From JABFRJ01 sp031365465 (GTDB lineage Bacteria; Pseudomonadota; Alphaproteobacteria; Rhizobiales; Hyphomicrobiaceae), in assembly GCA_031365465.1 (NCBI GenBank), contig JANLYD010000065.1, positions 1 through 27,928 on the forward strand: a stretch of 27,928 nt of DNA, in the 5' to 3' direction. Shown piece by piece: positions 1 through 7,733 of the stretch (position 1 is its first letter; each line of letters opens with the position of its first letter). The position numbers and the translations under genes were made by a program. The notes under the pieces were generated by a model that was not told where the DNA came from, did no database searches, and worked only from the letters and a program-made list of their open reading frames with translations.

Positions 1-91
1 GGGGCACTGCCACCTGACGGGCAGGCCTTTTGATGGCCAAACAACCGATACACATTCCCCGGTTATGGGGCCTGCCCCCCGCCCAGCCCAC

Positions 92-3000
92 TCACTCCGC
101 CGCCTCCCGCTTGCCCCCACCCCCAGCCGCGCCCCGCGCAGCAGCCCCCTTCCCCCGCCGCACCAGCAACTCCCGCAAGAACTGCCCCGTATAACTCGCA
201 GCCACCTTCGACACGTCCTCCGGCGTGCCCACGGCCACGATCCGCCCGCCGCCGTCGCCGCCCTCCGGCCCCAGATCGATCACCCAGTCTGCCGTCTTGA
301 TCACCTCGAGATTGTGCTCGATCACCACCACCGTATTCCCCGCATCCGCCAACTCGTGCAGCACTTCCAGCAGCTTCGCCACGTCATGGAAATGCAGCCC
401 AGTCGTCGGCTCGTCGAGAATATACAGCGTGCGTCCGGTCGCTCTGCGCGACAACTCCTTCGACAGCTTGATGCGCTGCGCCTCGCCCCCCGACAGCGTC
501 GTCGCCTGCTGCCCGATCTTGATGTACCCGAGCCCCACGCGATGCAGCGTTTCAAGTTTGTCGCGGATCGACGGCACCGCCGAGAAGAAGCCCACGCCCT
601 CCTCCACCGTCATATCCAGCACGTCCGCGATCGACTTGTTGCGGAACAGAATGTCCAGCGTTTCGCGATTGTAGCGTTTACCCTTGCACTGGTCGCACGT
701 CACGTACACGTCGGGCAGAAAATGCATCTCGATCTTGATCACGCCGTCGCCCTGGCACGCTTCGCAGCGTCCGCCCTTGACGTTGAACGAGAAGCGCCCC
801 GGACCATAGCCACGCATCTTCGCTTCCGGCAGGCCTGCGAACCAGTCGCGGATCGGCGTGAACGCCCCCGTATACGTCGCCGGGTTCGAGCGCGGCGTGC
901 GCCCGATCGGCGACTGATCGATGTCGATCACCTTGTCCAGATGCTGCAACCCGTCGAGCGTATCGTAAGCGCCCGGCGCCTCGCGCGCACCATTCAACTT
1001 GCGCGCCGTCGCCTTGAACACCGTGTCGATGAGGAACGTCGATTTGCCGCCGCCCGACACGCCCGTCACGCACGTCAGCAACCCCAGCGGTATCTCCGCC
1101 GTCACGTTCTTCAGATTGTTCGAGCGCGCGCCCGTCACTTTCAACACGCGTGTTTTGTCGTACTCGCGCCGCTGCTTCGGCACCAGCACCTGCCGCACGC
1201 CCGTCAGATATTGCCCCGTCAGCGAATTTGGATCCGCCATCACGTGTTCGGCCGTGCCTTGGCTCACGATGTGTCCGCCGTGCACGCCCGCTCCCGGCCC
1301 GATGTCGACCACGTAATCCGCCTGCCGGATCGCGTCTTCGTCGTGCTCCACCACCAGCACCGTATTGCCCAGATCGCGCAGATGCTTCAGCGTCACCAGC
1401 AGCCGCGCGTTGTCGCGTTGATGCAATCCGATCGACGGTTCGTCGAGCACGTACAGCACGCCCGTCAGCCCCGAGCCGATCTGCGACGCCAACCGGATGC
1501 GCTGGCTTTCCCCACCCGACAGCGTTCCCGACCCGCGCGACAGCGACAGATAATCGAGCCCCACGTCGTTGAGAAATTGCAGCCGTTCGCGGATTTCTTT
1601 CAGAATGCGCGCCGCGATCTCCAACTGCTTGGCCGTCAGCTTTTCCGGCAGCGCACCGAACCACTGATTGGCCGACTTGATCGACAGCTCACCCACTTCG
1701 CCGATGTGCTTGCCGCCAATCTTCACAGCCAGCGCCTGCGGTTTCAACCGATACCCGCCGCACGCCTCGCACGGGTGCGCGCCCTGATACCGCGACAGTT
1801 CCTCGCGCACCCACTCAGAATCGCTTTCCCGCCAGCGCCGCTCGATATTGCCGATCACGCCCTCGAACGGCTTCGTCGTTTTATACGTGCGCAGCCCGTC
1901 CTCGTAGGTGAACGTGATCTCTTCCTCGCCCGATCCCGTCAGGATCACGTCCTGCACTTTTTGCGGCAACTTCTCGAACGCCGTCGTCATCGACGCTTTG
2001 TAGTGCGACGCGATCGCCCGCAGCGTCTGCTCGTAATACGGCGACGTGCTACCCGTTTTCGCCCATGGATAAATTGCACCCTGCTTCAGCGACAGCGACC
2101 GGTCCGGCACCACCAGATCCGCCTCGAACTGCATCTCGATGCCGAGCCCGTCGCACTTCGGACACGCCCCTGCCGGCGCGTTGAACGAGAACAACCGCGG
2201 CTCGATCTCCTCGATCGTGAACCCCGACACCGGACACGCAAAACGCTCTGAAAAAATCAGCCGCTCGTGCGTCTCGTTCTTGTTCCGCAGAATTTCCTTG
2301 GGTGCTTTTACATCACTTTCCTGTGGCCTCGTCTCCGCTTCCCCCCAGGAGGCACCAGCCTCCCCAACATGGGGGGAGGCGACGCCGCCTTGATCGCCAG
2401 CATCCTCAGATCCCAAACTACCGCTCTTTTTTGCTCCATTCTTCGCCTTCAGCGCCTCAGCCCGCCCCGAACTCCCTCGGGATTCCCTCCCCCCTTGTGG
2501 GGGAGGGTTAGGGAGGGGGGGCTGGTGAGAATTTTTGCCTCCGCAATTCGCCACCGGCCGGTCCGCAAATTCCGCGATCGCCAACCCATCCGCCAGCTTC
2601 AGCGCCGTCTCCAGACTGTCCGCCAGCCGCGACGCCAGATCGCTCTTCACCACCAGCCGGTCCACCACCACGTCGATGTCGTGCTTGTATTTCTTGTCGA
2701 GCTTCGGCGCGTCGGAAACCTCGACGATGTCGCCGTTGATCTTGACGCGCGTGAAGCCTTTCTTCTGCCACTCCAGCAGCTCTTTTCGATATTCGCCCTT
2801 GCGCCCACGCACCACCGGCGCCAGCAGATACAGCCGCGTGCCCTCCGGTAATGCCAGGATCTTGTCGACCATCTGCGTCACCGTCTGCGCCTCGATCGGC
2901 AGCCCGGTGGCCGGCGAATACGGCACGCCCACGCGCGCGAACAACAGCCTGAGATAATCGTAGATCTCCGTCACCGTGCCGACCGTCGAACGCGGATTAC

Positions 3001-3337
3001 GGCTGGTGGTTTTCTGCTCGATCGAAATCGCCGGCGACAGCCCGTCGATGTGATCGACATCGGGCTTCTGCATCATTTCCAGAAATTGCCGCGCATACGC
3101 CGACAGGCTTTCAACATACCGCCGCTGCCCTTCGGCATAGATCGTATCGAACGCCAGCGACGACTTTCCCGAGCCCGACAGCCCCGTGAACACCACCAGC
3201 GCATCGCGCGGGATCTCCAGATCCACATTCTTCAAGTTATGCTCGCGCGCGCCCCGCACGTGAATCGTCTTGCGATCCGCCGCCCGGATCGGCGCTGGCA
3301 CTTGAACTGCAACGGGGGATTTGGGTGTCTTGGCCAT
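92..3337 (-). CDS. uvrA: UvrABC excinuclease subunit A, with an in-frame repeat insertion
   Basis: DNA-damage-recognition ATPase of nucleotide excision repair; it acts as a dimer in the cytoplasm and loads UvrB on lesions. Two ABC ATPase modules are visible: Walker A GLSGSGKSS (52-60), signature LSGGES (606-611) and LDEPS (631-635), then Walker A GVSGGGKST (759-767), signature LSGGEA (948-953) and DEPTTGLH (975-982). The second zinc module has Cys858, Cys861, Cys881 and Cys884. The first zinc site reads CPVSG at 368, lacking the second Cys seen in E. coli, followed by C392/C395. I recall CPVSG as usual in Alphaproteobacteria. The protein is 1081 aa against about 940-980 for the family; the excess is a low-complexity insert at about residues 265-349, between the UvrB-binding domain and the first zinc module. 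The start ATG has AAGGG 5 nt upstream. The Gly/Lys-rich C-terminal tail is typical. Confidence 0.97.
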   Translation of the reverse strand: MAKTPKSPVAVQVPAPIRAADRKTIHVRGAREHNLKNVDLEIPRDALVVFTGLSGSGKSSLAFDTIYAEGQRRYVESLSAYARQFLEMMQKPDVDHIDGLSPAISIEQKTTSRNPRSTVGTVTEIYDYLRLLFARVGVPYSPATGLPIEAQTVTQMVDKILALPEGTRLYLLAPVVRGRKGEYRKELLEWQKKGFTRVKINGDIVEVSDAPKLDKKYKHDIDVVVDRLVVKSDLASRLADSLETALKLADGLAIAEFADRPVANCGGKNSHQPPLPNPPPQGGRESRGSSGRAEALKAKNGAKKSGSLGSEDAGDQGGVASPHVGEAGASWGEAETRPQESDVKAPKEILRNKNETHERLIFSERFACPVSGFTIEEIEPRLFSFNAPAGACPKCDGLGIEMQFEADLVVPDRSLSLKQGAIYPWAKTGSTSPYYEQTLRAIASHYKASMTTAFEKLPQKVQDVILTGSGEEEITFTYEDGLRTYKTTKPFEGVIGNIERRWRESDSEWVREELSRYQGAHPCEACGGYRLKPQALAVKIGGKHIGEVGELSIKSANQWFGALPEKLTAKQLEIAARILKEIRERLQFLNDVGLDYLSLSRGSGTLSGGESQRIRLASQIGSGLTGVLYVLDEPSIGLHQRDNARLLVTLKHLRDLGNTVLVVEHDEDAIRQADYVVDIGPGAGVHGGHIVSQGTAEHVMADPNSLTGQYLTGVRQVLVPKQRREYDKTRVLKVTGARSNNLKNVTAEIPLGLLTCVTGVSGGGKSTFLIDTVFKATARKLNGAREAPGAYDTLDGLQHLDKVIDIDQSPIGRTPRSNPATYTGAFTPIRDWFAGLPEAKMRGYGPGRFSFNVKGGRCEACQGDGVIKIEMHFLPDVYVTCDQCKGKRYNRETLDILFRNKSIADVLDMTVEEGVGFFSAVPSIRDKLETLHRVGLGYIKIGQQATTLSGGEAQRIKLSKELSRRATGRTLYILDEPTTGLHFHDVAKLLEVLHELADAGNTVVVIEHNLEVIKTADWVIDLGPEGGDGGGRIVAVGTPEDVSKVAASYTGQFLRELLVRRGKGAAARGAAGGGGKREAAE
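2343..2392. repeat. Palindromic element B (SPHVGEAGAS type)
   Basis: CCTCCCC at 2359-2365 pairs with GGGGAGG at 2373-2379 around a 7-nt loop, and a CCCCCCAGGAGG block flanks it. Read on the uvrA strand it encodes ASPHVGEAGASWGEA, again a peptide I recall from dispersed intergenic repeats of alphaproteobacteria. It is a different family from element A about 100 bp away. Confidence 0.6.
2480..2525. repeat. Palindromic element A (LPNPPPQGGRE type)
   Basis: A perfect 9-bp stem is seen: 2485-2493 (CCCTCCCCC) pairs with 2499-2507, with a CTTGT loop. It is followed by TTAGGGAGGGGGGG. Read on the uvrA strand it encodes PPLPNPPPQGGRE, a peptide I recall as a common spurious translation of dispersed repeats in Rhizobiales and related genomes. 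Only one copy is in this window, so dispersal is recalled rather than shown. Confidence 0.7.
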
Positions 3338-3508
3338 GCGCCCTTGCTAGCCGAAACGTGTTGCCGCAGCAATGCGGCGCTCAAGCCCCGATAGCCACCT
3401 TCCCACAGAGACCTGCGTCAGAGACCGACCAGATCATCGATCTGCGACCGGCGGGAATCGCCGGCGCGGCCACACCGGCACGAACTCTCGAAATCCGACC
3501 GGAACCGC

Positions 3509-4180
3509 TCACACGGTGGTCATCACCCACGGCCGATGATTGACCGCGCTGATGCGCCAGCGGCCAGGACCGGGCACCTTCCGGTCGCGCAGGTGTTCGA
3601 GCACGGTGATCGAGACGTTGTCGATGGTGAAGGCGTGCGCGATGTCGTGCGGACCGCCGAGCGCAAGCCCCAACGCCGCGCGGATCGTTCCGCCATGCGT
3701 CACCGTAATGATCTGCTGTCCCGCGAACTTGTCGTTCAGCGCATGCACGATCGGCGTCACTCGGTCGACCAGATCGGGATAACTTTCGCCCCCGTCGCCC
3801 GGCGCGCGCTCGTCGCCCGCCGTCAGCCAGAAGTGCATCGGAGTGATGCCGCGCTCACGGCGGAACTCCACGCGGTCGCGGCCCTGCCAATCGCCGAGAT
3901 GTTGTTCATTGAGTTCGACGTGCGCCGTTACTTCGAGCGGCGCATGCTTGCCCTCGGACGCGGCATGAATGGCCGCAGCAGTCTGCTTGGCGCGCTTGAG
4001 ATTGCTCGTCACCCACACCGCCTTTTGGGGCAGCACCGCAGCAACCGCGCGGAACACCTGCTCGTTGCTGCAGTCGCAATCGAGATCGCGCTGCCCATAG
4101 ATGCGTCCACCGTCCGGCACAGGCGCATGCCGCACCCACCACCAGCGTGTTTCGATCACGTTATTTGCGTCGCTTGCCAT
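3509..4180 (-). CDS. Histidine phosphatase family protein (phosphoglycerate mutase-like)
   Basis: A 223-aa cytoplasmic phosphatase of the branch that includes CobC, GpmB and SixA. The catalytic motif is RHA (Arg17-His18) within WWWVRHAPV, instead of the commoner RHG. Other expected residues are Arg63 in SNLKRAKQTA, the acid/base candidate Glu92 in ELNEQHLGDW, and the second catalytic His162 in VTHGGTIRAAL. The start lies 7 nt beyond the stop of the upstream hydratase/dehydrogenase on the same strand, so the two are very likely co-transcribed and perhaps translationally coupled. The substrate is not predictable. Alpha-ribazole phosphatase is possible from family membership, but no cobalamin genes are nearby. 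About 170 nt separate its stop from the uvrA start, and I see no convincing terminator there. Confidence 0.9.
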   Translation of the reverse strand: MASDANNVIETRWWWVRHAPVPDGGRIYGQRDLDCDCSNEQVFRAVAAVLPQKAVWVTSNLKRAKQTAAAIHAASEGKHAPLEVTAHVELNEQHLGDWQGRDRVEFRRERGITPMHFWLTAGDERAPGDGGESYPDLVDRVTPIVHALNDKFAGQQIITVTHGGTIRAALGLALGGPHDIAHAFTIDNVSITVLEHLRDRKVPGPGRWRISAVNHRPWVMTTV

Positions 4181-4187
4181 GTACCCG

Positions 4188-6278
4188 TTACGCCTTGCCG
4201 GGCTTGTAGGAGGCGAACCCTTTGCCCTCGGCCGCCAACTTCACCAACAACGGCGCCGGCTCGAGCGTCTTGTCGTTTGTCATCTTCGCAAAGTGCGTGA
4301 GGTCGTCGCGGATCTTGGCGAGGCCGATGCTGTCGGCATAATGCATGGGGCCACCCTTGCTGATCGGGAAACCGTAGCCGTTGATCCACACGATATCGAT
4401 ATCGCTCGCCCGCGCCGCCACGCCCTCTTCCAGAATGCGTGCGCCCTCGTTGATCATCGGATAGATCATGCGGCCGAGAATTTCCTGCTCGGAAATCTGC
4501 CGGCGCGTGACGCCGAGTTTCTTCGACGCGTTGACGATGATCGCCTCCACTTCCGGATCGCGGATCGGCGCGCGGCGTCCCTCTTCGTAACGGTAATAGC
4601 CCTTCTGCGTTTTCTGTCCGAACCGGCCGGCTTCGCAGATGGTGTCGGCGATCTCCGAGCGCACCCCACGATCTTTGCGGCTCCGGAATCCCACGTCGAG
4701 GCCGGCGAGATCGCCCATCGCCAATGGACCCATCGGGAAGCCGAAGCCCGTGACGACCGCGTCGACTTCATGCGGCAGCGCGCCTTCCAGCAGCAGCAAC
4801 TCCGTCTGCTTGGAGCGCTGCGACAGCATGCGGTTGCCGACGAAGCCATGGCACACACCCACCACCACCGGCACCTTGCCGATGCGGCGGCCGATCGCCA
4901 TGGCGGTGGCCAGCGCGTCCGGCGACGTGGCCTTCGCGCGCACGATTTCCAGTAGCTTCATGACGTTTGCTGGCGAGAAGAAGTGCATACCCAGCACGTC
5001 GCCCGGTCGCTTGGTAACGTCAGCCATCGCGTCGATGTCGAGATACGACGTGTTGGACGCGATGACGGCACCGGGCTTGGCGTATTTGTCCAGGGCCGTG
5101 AAGACCGTCTTTTTCAGCGCCATTTCTTCGAACACCGCTTCCACGATCATGTCGGCATCGGCGACGTGTTCGAGCCCGACCTTCGGCGTGATCAGCGCCA
5201 TGATCCTGTCGACGCCCGCAAGGTCTTTGCCCTGGCGTTTCGCGCTCGCCTCGTAATTTTTGCGGATGATGCCGAGGCCCCGCTTCAGGTTGTCTTCGCT
5301 CTGCTCGATCAGCGTGACGGGAATGCCGGCGCTGGCAAAGCACATGGCGATGCCACCGCCCATCGTGCCCGCACCCAGCACCGCCGCACGCGCGACGTTG
5401 CGGGGCTTCACGTCGGGGCCGACGCCAGGCACGCGTGCCGCCTCACGTTCGGCGAAAAACAGATGCCGCTGCGCCTTTGATTGCTCGCCCGCCACCAGTT
5501 TCAAGAATGTTGCACGCTCGTACTTGAGCGCGTCGTCGAGCGGCATGTCGATCGACTGGCGCACACAATCGGCGCACGCCACCGGCGCTTCCAGTCCGCG
5601 GATTTTCGACAGCAGTTCGGTGGTCAGCGCGTCGAAGGCCGTGTGGTCGGCGCGTGTCGCTGCAAGCTTCGAAGTATCCTCCCGCAGGCTCGGATGCTTT
5701 TTGCCCGACGCTGCCACCTTTTCGGCAAATGCGATGGCGCCCGCTTTAAGGTCACCTTCGATGATCTCGGCAATCAACCCCAGCTTATGCCCCAGCTTGG
5801 CCGGTTGATGCGCGCCCGTCACGATGACCTTCAGCGCCTCTTCCGGACCGATCGCGCGCGGCAGACGCTGCGTACCGCCCGCCCCCGGCACTAGTCCCAG
5901 TTTGACTTCCGGCAGGCCCCACTTCGCATCCGGCGAAGCCACCCGGTAGTGGCAGCCGAGCGCCAGTTCCAGTCCGCCGCCGAGCGCCGTGCCGTGGATT
6001 GCCGCAACGACCGGGATAGGGCTGCTCTCCAGCGCGGCGATTACTTCGCTCAGACCCGGACTCTGCGGCGGCTTGCCGAATTCGGTGATGTCGGCCCCGG
6101 CAACGAACGTGCGCCCCTCGCAAATCAGTACGATGGCCGTCGCGCCGCCCTCGGTCTTGATTCTGGTCAGTTGCTCGGCGATGCCCGCGCGCACCGCGTG
6201 GCTCAACGCATTGACCGGCGGCGAATTCACGGAGATGACGGCGACGGCACCATGGCGGGCGGACGTGACGACTGACAT
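4188..6278 (-). CDS. Bifunctional enoyl-CoA hydratase / 3-hydroxyacyl-CoA dehydrogenase
   Basis: A 696-aa fatty-acid beta-oxidation enzyme performing hydration of enoyl-CoA and NAD-dependent oxidation of 3-hydroxyacyl-CoA, with the layout of FadJ/FadB and peroxisomal L-bifunctional enzyme. The N-terminal crotonase domain (about 5-190) has GADITEF, HGTALGGGLELA and the paired catalytic Glu104 and Glu124 (GLPEVKLGLVPGAGGT). The Rossmann domain (about 296-475) has GAGTMG (302-307) and the His432/Glu444 pair in MHFFSPANVMKLLEIV. C-terminal 3HCDH domains follow to the end. The start at 6278 is chosen because GGAG lies 8 nt upstream and the preceding 69 codons of open frame look unlike the family. 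The gene is divergent from the serine protease, sharing a 199-nt promoter region. No thiolase or acyl-CoA dehydrogenase lies nearby, so the substrate chain length is unknown. Confidence 0.93.
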   Translation of the reverse strand: MSVVTSARHGAVAVISVNSPPVNALSHAVRAGIAEQLTRIKTEGGATAIVLICEGRTFVAGADITEFGKPPQSPGLSEVIAALESSPIPVVAAIHGTALGGGLELALGCHYRVASPDAKWGLPEVKLGLVPGAGGTQRLPRAIGPEEALKVIVTGAHQPAKLGHKLGLIAEIIEGDLKAGAIAFAEKVAASGKKHPSLREDTSKLAATRADHTAFDALTTELLSKIRGLEAPVACADCVRQSIDMPLDDALKYERATFLKLVAGEQSKAQRHLFFAEREAARVPGVGPDVKPRNVARAAVLGAGTMGGGIAMCFASAGIPVTLIEQSEDNLKRGLGIIRKNYEASAKRQGKDLAGVDRIMALITPKVGLEHVADADMIVEAVFEEMALKKTVFTALDKYAKPGAVIASNTSYLDIDAMADVTKRPGDVLGMHFFSPANVMKLLEIVRAKATSPDALATAMAIGRRIGKVPVVVGVCHGFVGNRMLSQRSKQTELLLLEGALPHEVDAVVTGFGFPMGPLAMGDLAGLDVGFRSRKDRGVRSEIADTICEAGRFGQKTQKGYYRYEEGRRAPIRDPEVEAIIVNASKKLGVTRRQISEQEILGRMIYPMINEGARILEEGVAARASDIDIVWINGYGFPISKGGPMHYADSIGLAKIRDDLTHFAKMTNDKTLEPAPLLVKLAAEGKGFASYKPGKA

Positions 6279-6477
6279 GGGGGAAGCTCCGGCTCGGGTT
6301 CGAATGGTCGCCACGATAGCCGCCAGCCGCTCAAATGCAATATCCCTTGCCTCGACGCGGGCGCGCCCAGTGCGCGCGGTGCTCGCTCTCGACAACGTTC
6401 TCAGCCCTCCCCATATCCGCTGCCGACAGCGTCCGGTTTGTCCGACGCGCGATGGAGTGCAGAGGCGGAAATCAGAA

Positions 6478-7506
6478 ATGTCCAATGTTTTGAGACACCT
6501 GTCATTTGGTACCCGTTTTGGCTCAGCGGCGGCCCCGACGTCCTCCGACCCGTCCTCCGACGGCAGCCTGCTGGATGCCTACAGTCAGACCGTCGCCGAC
6601 ACCATCGAGCGCGCGTCGCCAGCCGTGGCCCACATCGAGATCGCCGGCGATCGCAACGGCCGCACTGCCCGCGGCACGGGGTCGGGCGTCGTCGTGTCGC
6701 CCGATGGGCTGGTGTTGACGAACAATCACGTCGTCGAAGGCGCGTCCCGCATCCACCTGATGCTGCGCGGCGGGCTGCAGGCGTCGGCACGCGTGCTCGG
6801 CCGTGATCCCGATACCGATCTTGCCGTGTTGCGCGCCGAAACGCCTGAGACGTTGCCGTCGCTGATGCTGGCCGATTCCAAGCGCGTGCGCGCCGGCCAC
6901 ATCGCCATCGCCATCGGCAATCCGCTTGGCTTCCAGTCGACCGCAACGGCCGGCATCGTCAGCGCAGTGGGGCGCAGCCTGCGCGCGAACAACGGCCGCC
7001 TGATCGACGACGTCATTCAAACCGATGCGGCCTTGAACCCCGGCAATTCCGGCGGCGCGCTGGTCAATTCGTCAGGGCAGGTGATCGGCATCAACACGGC
7101 GACCATCATGGGCGCGCAGGGCATTTGCTTTGCTGTCGCGTCCAATACCGCGCTGCACGTGCTGACCCAAATTCTTGCTCATGGCCGGGTGCGGCGGGCC
7201 CGCCTGGGCGTTGTCGGCCAACAGGTCCCCTTGGAGGCGCGCATTCGCCATCGGACCGGCGTCGTGGAGCGCAGCGCAGTCCGGATCAGCGAAGTCTTTC
7301 CAGATGGTCCGGCGACCGCTGCGGGATTAATGGCTGGCGACGTGCTGATCCGCCTCGATGGTCAGCCAGTTACCGGGGTCGACGATCTCGTGCGCTTGCT
7401 GGACAGCAGCCGCATCGGCAAGGCGATCGAGATCTGCGTGATCCGCGGCGAGGAGACTATTTTGGCGACTGCAACGCCTCAGGAACGCTCGTTGAGCCCC
7501 GGTTGA
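6478..7506 (+). CDS. HtrA/DegP-like serine protease with one PDZ domain
   Basis: A 343-aa S1C-family serine protease for quality control or regulated proteolysis. The catalytic triad is His84 (LTNNHVVEG), Asp114 (DPDTDLAVL) and Ser191 (NPGNSGGAL). A single PDZ domain spans about 240-335 (ISEVFPDGPATAAGLMAGDVL). No signal peptide or membrane segment is visible: the N-terminus is Ser/Ala/Asp-rich and polar, and the open frame further upstream does not supply one either. A cytoplasmic location or a non-standard anchor is therefore suggested, unlike classical periplasmic DegP. The start ATG is chosen because the protein begins sensibly there, and the longer frame (to 5989) overlaps the divergent dehydrogenase gene. 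The upstream GAGGCGG is a modest ribosome binding site. Confidence 0.9.
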   Translation: MSNVLRHLSFGTRFGSAAAPTSSDPSSDGSLLDAYSQTVADTIERASPAVAHIEIAGDRNGRTARGTGSGVVVSPDGLVLTNNHVVEGASRIHLMLRGGLQASARVLGRDPDTDLAVLRAETPETLPSLMLADSKRVRAGHIAIAIGNPLGFQSTATAGIVSAVGRSLRANNGRLIDDVIQTDAALNPGNSGGALVNSSGQVIGINTATIMGAQGICFAVASNTALHVLTQILAHGRVRRARLGVVGQQVPLEARIRHRTGVVERSAVRISEVFPDGPATAAGLMAGDVLIRLDGQPVTGVDDLVRLLDSSRIGKAIEICVIRGEETILATATPQERSLSPG

Positions 7507-7587
7507 ACTCATCTCGGGGTACAGCGCACTCTGTAGCCTATCGTACGCATTATGCTTCAAATTAGTAAGTTTAATGAGGCAATTCCA

Positions 7588-7616
7588 TTGATTTTGAGCA
7601 TCAGTTGTGCTTTAGT
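7588..7616 (+). promoter_or_regulatory. Candidate promoter of a small RNA
   Basis: TTGATT (7588-7593) and TTTAGT (7611-7616) are separated by 17 nt within an AT-rich patch that stands out from the GC-rich surroundings. Both boxes match the sigma-70 consensus at 4 of 6 positions. It lies between two convergent genes (stops at 7506 and 7734), so no protein gene is available for it to drive until 8636. Confidence 0.35.
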
Positions 7617-7622
7617 CTAATC

Positions 7623-7710
7623 AATCGGATGGCGCATCCCCTCACTCCCCCTGAGCGCGTCGTCTCGAGCTGCCCGCGATCCTGTCCCCCCGGGATCGCG
7701 GGCATTTTCT
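7623..7710 (+). ncRNA. Candidate small RNA with C-rich hairpin loops
   Basis: The stretch between a promoter-like pair and a strong intrinsic terminator folds by eye into three hairpins. They are GGATG/CATCC (7627-7631 with 7635-7639, loop GCG), CTCA/TGAG (7641-7644 with 7652-7655, loop CTCCCCC), and the 12-bp terminator stem (7671-7682 with 7693-7704, loop TGTCCCCCCG). The C-rich loops are complementary to Shine-Dalgarno-like GGGGGAG, recalling the anti-SD loops described for the alpha-r14 small RNAs of rhizobia, although the CCUCCUCCC motif itself is absent. The transcript would be about 85-90 nt. The alternative is that this is simply the htrA 3' UTR and terminator. Confidence 0.35.
7671..7710 (+). 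terminator. Strong rho-independent terminator
   Basis: TGCCCGCGATCC (7671-7682) pairs perfectly with 7693-7704, and TTTTCTT follows on the plus strand. It ends either the serine protease transcript, 165 nt after its stop, or the candidate small RNA. Reading on the minus strand no T-run follows, so it is a weaker terminator for the terC-like gene. Confidence 0.85.
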
Positions 7711-7733
7711 TGCCTGCATCGCACCCGACGCTG

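Larger units (their letters stand above)
2291..2545 (-). repeat. Repeat-derived in-frame insertion within uvrA
   Basis: About 255 bp (85 codons) sit between the conserved blocks AEFADRPVAN and RNKNETHERLIFSERF of UvrA. The reading frame is preserved. The insert carries two short palindromic elements, one at each end, joined by a less GC-rich spacer that includes a run of six T on the plus strand near 2431. Its product is Gly/Pro/Ala-rich and unrelated to UvrA. The borders are inferred from where the family sequence resumes and could be off by several codons. Confidence 0.75.

Noticed and set aside
1..91. Possible terminator hairpins downstream of uvrA
   Set aside because: Only 4-5 bp stems with no convincing T-run on the minus strand; too little sequence to decide.
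65..2251. Long plus-strand open frame of 728 codons opposite uvrA
   Set aside because: Arg/His/Leu/Pro-rich translation with no family features; it mirrors the GC-biased codons of uvrA on the other strand.
3338..3508. LexA (SOS) box before uvrA
   Set aside because: No GTTC-N7-GTTC or GAAC-N7-GAAC on either strand; the GAAC copies present have the wrong spacing.
6279..6485. N-terminal extension of the hydratase/dehydrogenase by 69 codons
   Set aside because: The extra sequence is Arg-rich and unlike the family, overlaps the divergent protease start, and ATG 6278 has GGAG at the right distance.
7588..7604. FNR-type box (TTGAT...ATCA)
   Set aside because: The spacing between half-sites is 7 nt rather than 4; the TTGATT is better read as a -35 element.
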